Below are positions 61,385 through 64,000 of a stretch of DNA of 64,000 nucleotides, piece by piece. Under the pieces are notes generated by a model, which did not search any database, was not told the DNA's origin, and saw nothing but the letters and a program-made list of their open reading frames with translations. The position numbers and the translations under genes were made by a program. Position 1 is the first letter of the stretch; every line of letters begins with the position of its first letter. The stretch is from positions 1,589,618-1,653,617 of the forward strand of contig OZ024850.1 of the NCBI GenBank assembly GCA_964017145.1, read 5' to 3'. The stretch comes from Agrocybe praecox (taxonomy: Eukaryota; Basidiomycota; Agaricomycetes; Agaricales; Agrocybaceae).

Positions 61385-64000
61385 GAGTTCTAGCTATCGT
61401 GCATACTTACATACCCCACACATTGTAACGTACTACCCCGCTTTCTCGCCCCACGGGGTCAGGTCACGTCTAAGCCCAGTTTGGACACGCGCTTCGAGAC
61501 ACGTCCAGCTTCCTCTCTGAGTCTCCCTTCCATGCAAGAAAGCATGCAAAGCGTCTGTCCCCTCAATCTGTGCCCATATATTGACTCATTTTTGACTGAC
61601 TTATATTTACTAGTGACATGAGTCCATTCAAACCTTACCCGCTGGTAGGAAAAAGGGAGAAAACATTACAGCTTCACCCAACCCCGTCGAGTAATCGACA
61701 CGATTGGAATAACATATTGACGTGCGGTACTACAACCCGTACCCCATTTCTTACGGATGTAGTAGCATCTACGTCTTGACCTTATTCAAGTTCACCGCTG
61801 TTCACCGTCCTCTTCATCGTAGAGATTAGCATCATATCTCGTATAGCAAGCATAGATGTATACATACAAAGTATAAAAATACCACCCTAGCAGCAGCCAG
61901 CCGCCCAGCCGTGCTTATTTTCCACCTTCACGGAGTATGAAATTTCCTTCTTTCATTCATTCGCTCGCTCATTCATTCATATAGCGGCGCACCTCTTACA
62001 AGTAGTGAGATGAATCCTGGGTAAGCTTTTTACCTTCTGGGGTGCTCCACGGACAATCTTGCTGTGCCATATTATGGATAAATAAACGCCTCTCGGCCTC
62101 GTCTAGTGCAGTGTATGAGTTGGCCAATCAAATCAATTGCTTCCAATCGCATCGCCCACTGGTAAGGAATTGGTGAGTGGAGCGGGAGTAATATTTGCTT
62201 CCGTCCCAAGCAAGCGCTAAACCTGAATAAGGGAGCTCCGGAGCAACGCGCGGTGGAGTTTTAACGGGTTGAAGGGCCGTACGTTAAATGCCATCGAGGG
62301 AGGTCCTTTCTTCCTCTTCCTCTTTCAGAGACATATATAAGTATGTTAATAATCGATCGTCACCGGTCGATGCTCAGGCCCCTTGATCTCCAGGCCTCAG
62401 GCCCGACACTTGAGGAATAACACTGTTTCGTGGAAAAATAGCCGTCGGTCTTACTATTTATGGGAACCCCGAAAACGCGGGCATACCATACAGCAAGCCC
62501 AATACATATTTCACGGAGAAATAGCTGTTGAAACTATTAAAAAATACCGCTTCTCGCCAATTTTCTGACCCTTCATTCAAGAATCGAAGCCCCAAAAATC
62601 GTCCCCCATCCCAAAAGAGTCAATAAACCGCCGTCGGTCATCCATGAGCGGCATGATAATTGTCCTCCCAATCTCGTTGGCCGTTGTCCATTATTATCAT
62701 TCGCTGCATTCGTTCAACTGCCATTAATAATTTGAGTGCCCCTCGTTACGCGTTGACGTTGACTTGCAAATCACACTTAGTATTTAGATCAAAGGTTGTA
62801 CCTCTCTTGTCGTCGTCGAATCATATGTCACCCATGCTATATATGCTGTGAACAGTTCCTTCATATGCGCATAATTGTTTTAATCACATTTTTCTCTTCT
62901 TAATAATCACACCCTCATTCATTAATGAATTCATATCACACAATAGTGTCTACTTTACCGGCCGGCGAAACTTTGGATAAAATAAACACCCTACGTGCTA
63001 TTAGCTTTAGACATATTATATTCAGACTTATTCAGCTGTCCATATGCGGGCTTGGCATTTCCATTTCCTTTTGATTCGGGGTGCTGACTTATGAATTTGA
63101 AGAACTTCGAAACGATTGTAGATTGATAAATGATCAGAAATGGATCAGGAATGAATGCACCCGCTCTGAACCAATAACATTTGTTCCTTTTTTGTTTTCT
63201 TTTTTCTCCCACCATGATGTTAATCAAAATCAAACCAATCATCGATCGGCGTCTGTTAGCGCAGGTTAGCGCTCTCCCTCTACTGATTGGATAGTATGTA
63301 CTGAATCTAAATTTAACTGAATCCATCATAAATACACATCACGCGCTCCAGCTGCACATGGACTTGGACAAACGACTCGATGATGGAATGGACGCTCATG
63401 ATCAGAGTTTAGAAACTTGAAAGAAGCACGGGCGCAAGTTTTCGAACTAACTTGAACTTCGTATGAGAATGAGAATTACCTGATTAACGAATAGATGTTC
63501 GATGAGGATTGAAGTAGGCCTGAATGTTACCTTCCTTATGTTTCTATTCGTATACTCCTGAATTCATCACCATCATGTGCGCCCACATGTCCATCCTTTG
63601 AGAAAAAATTTAAGCCTAAGGCCCAACATACCCCTATCTGTGTGTATGTAGGTACTTAAATAAAGAAGCATCGCCCACATTACGACACCAGTGTGTACAT
63701 ACACTAAAGGATGATTCTAAGGCCACTCAAATTTCAGTAATCAATTCAATCCCTCGACGGATGAGCTCACTTGAAGGACCGGTATATACGGTACGAACAT
63801 GTACGTACGCCCACGCACGCTCCTCGCGCGTCGGACGCCCCAATGACAACGGCATCTCCTAACACGGTATAGTGCTTTCCCCAGAAAAAGCAAAAAGGAC
63901 GGCATCACTAGTAGTATACTAGTATCTCTATCAATATCGTTTTCAAAATTCAACGTAAGGTCGTCACGACTCACGAAGGCTAGTAAGTTGAGTGTATGTA
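61385..64000. other. gene-poor region to window end
   Basis: About 2.6 kb with short unsupported ORFs, ATTC/TTCA simple repeats at 61950-61980 and A/T-rich stretches at 62880-62950. The window stops without a gene crossing its edge that I can see. Confidence 0.5.

Overview
The window looks like nuclear DNA of an intron-rich filamentous basidiomycete, most likely an Agaricomycete. Almost every gene is cut by short GT-AG introns of roughly 50-90 nt. The gene set is typical fungal housekeeping (V-ATPase B subunit, tubulin cofactor D, Bud22, PP2C, Vps45, Erv46), and a DUF6533-type membrane protein family that is expanded in mushrooms is also present. There are no operons, no Shine-Dalgarno sites, no CRISPR array and no rRNA. 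Coordinates marked as exon junctions were placed by eye from GT/AG signals and reading-frame continuity.

Layout. 1-5.8 kb is gene-poor with a purine-rich tract and weak coding-like patches. 5.8-18.3 kb is compact: a Tcp11/Sok1-type protein, V-ATPase subunit B and tubulin-folding cofactor D lie in tandem on the minus strand, and cofactor D is divergent from a Bud22/SRFBP1 ribosome-biogenesis protein on the plus strand. 18.5-19.2 kb holds a small zinc-finger protein whose start codon appears to be assembled by splicing. 21.5-29.8 kb has three plus-strand genes: an MFS sugar transporter, a PP2C phosphatase of the Ptc2 type with a one-codon first coding exon, and a NudC-domain protein 1 homologue. 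31.1-33.0 kb is an orphan membrane protein.

34.2-42.9 kb is a mobile-element hot spot. A DUF6533 gene has a ~418-bp inverted-repeat element (MITE-like) in a conserved exon. A full-length non-LTR retrotransposon (6.3 kb, ORF1 plus EN-RT-RNase H ORF2, poly(A) tail, perfect 12-bp target-site duplication) sits ~136 bp upstream of its ATG. 44.1-51.8 kb returns to ordinary genes: an intron-containing tRNA-Phe, a GNAT acetyltransferase, a coiled-coil acidic protein, Erv46 and Vps45. From 51.8 kb to the end is a gene-poor stretch with one decayed coding region (52.3-53.4 kb) and a possible short inverted-repeat element near 61 kb.

Functionally the genes are independent cellular housekeeping units. 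Shared themes are endomembrane traffic and acidification (V-ATPase B, Erv46, Vps45), the cytoskeleton (cofactor D, NudC-domain protein) and ribosome biogenesis (Bud22). I did not find a new multi-gene system. The most distinctive signals are the doubly hit DUF6533 locus, the intact LINE, and several extreme gene structures (split start codon, ATG-only exon, 21-30-nt microexons).
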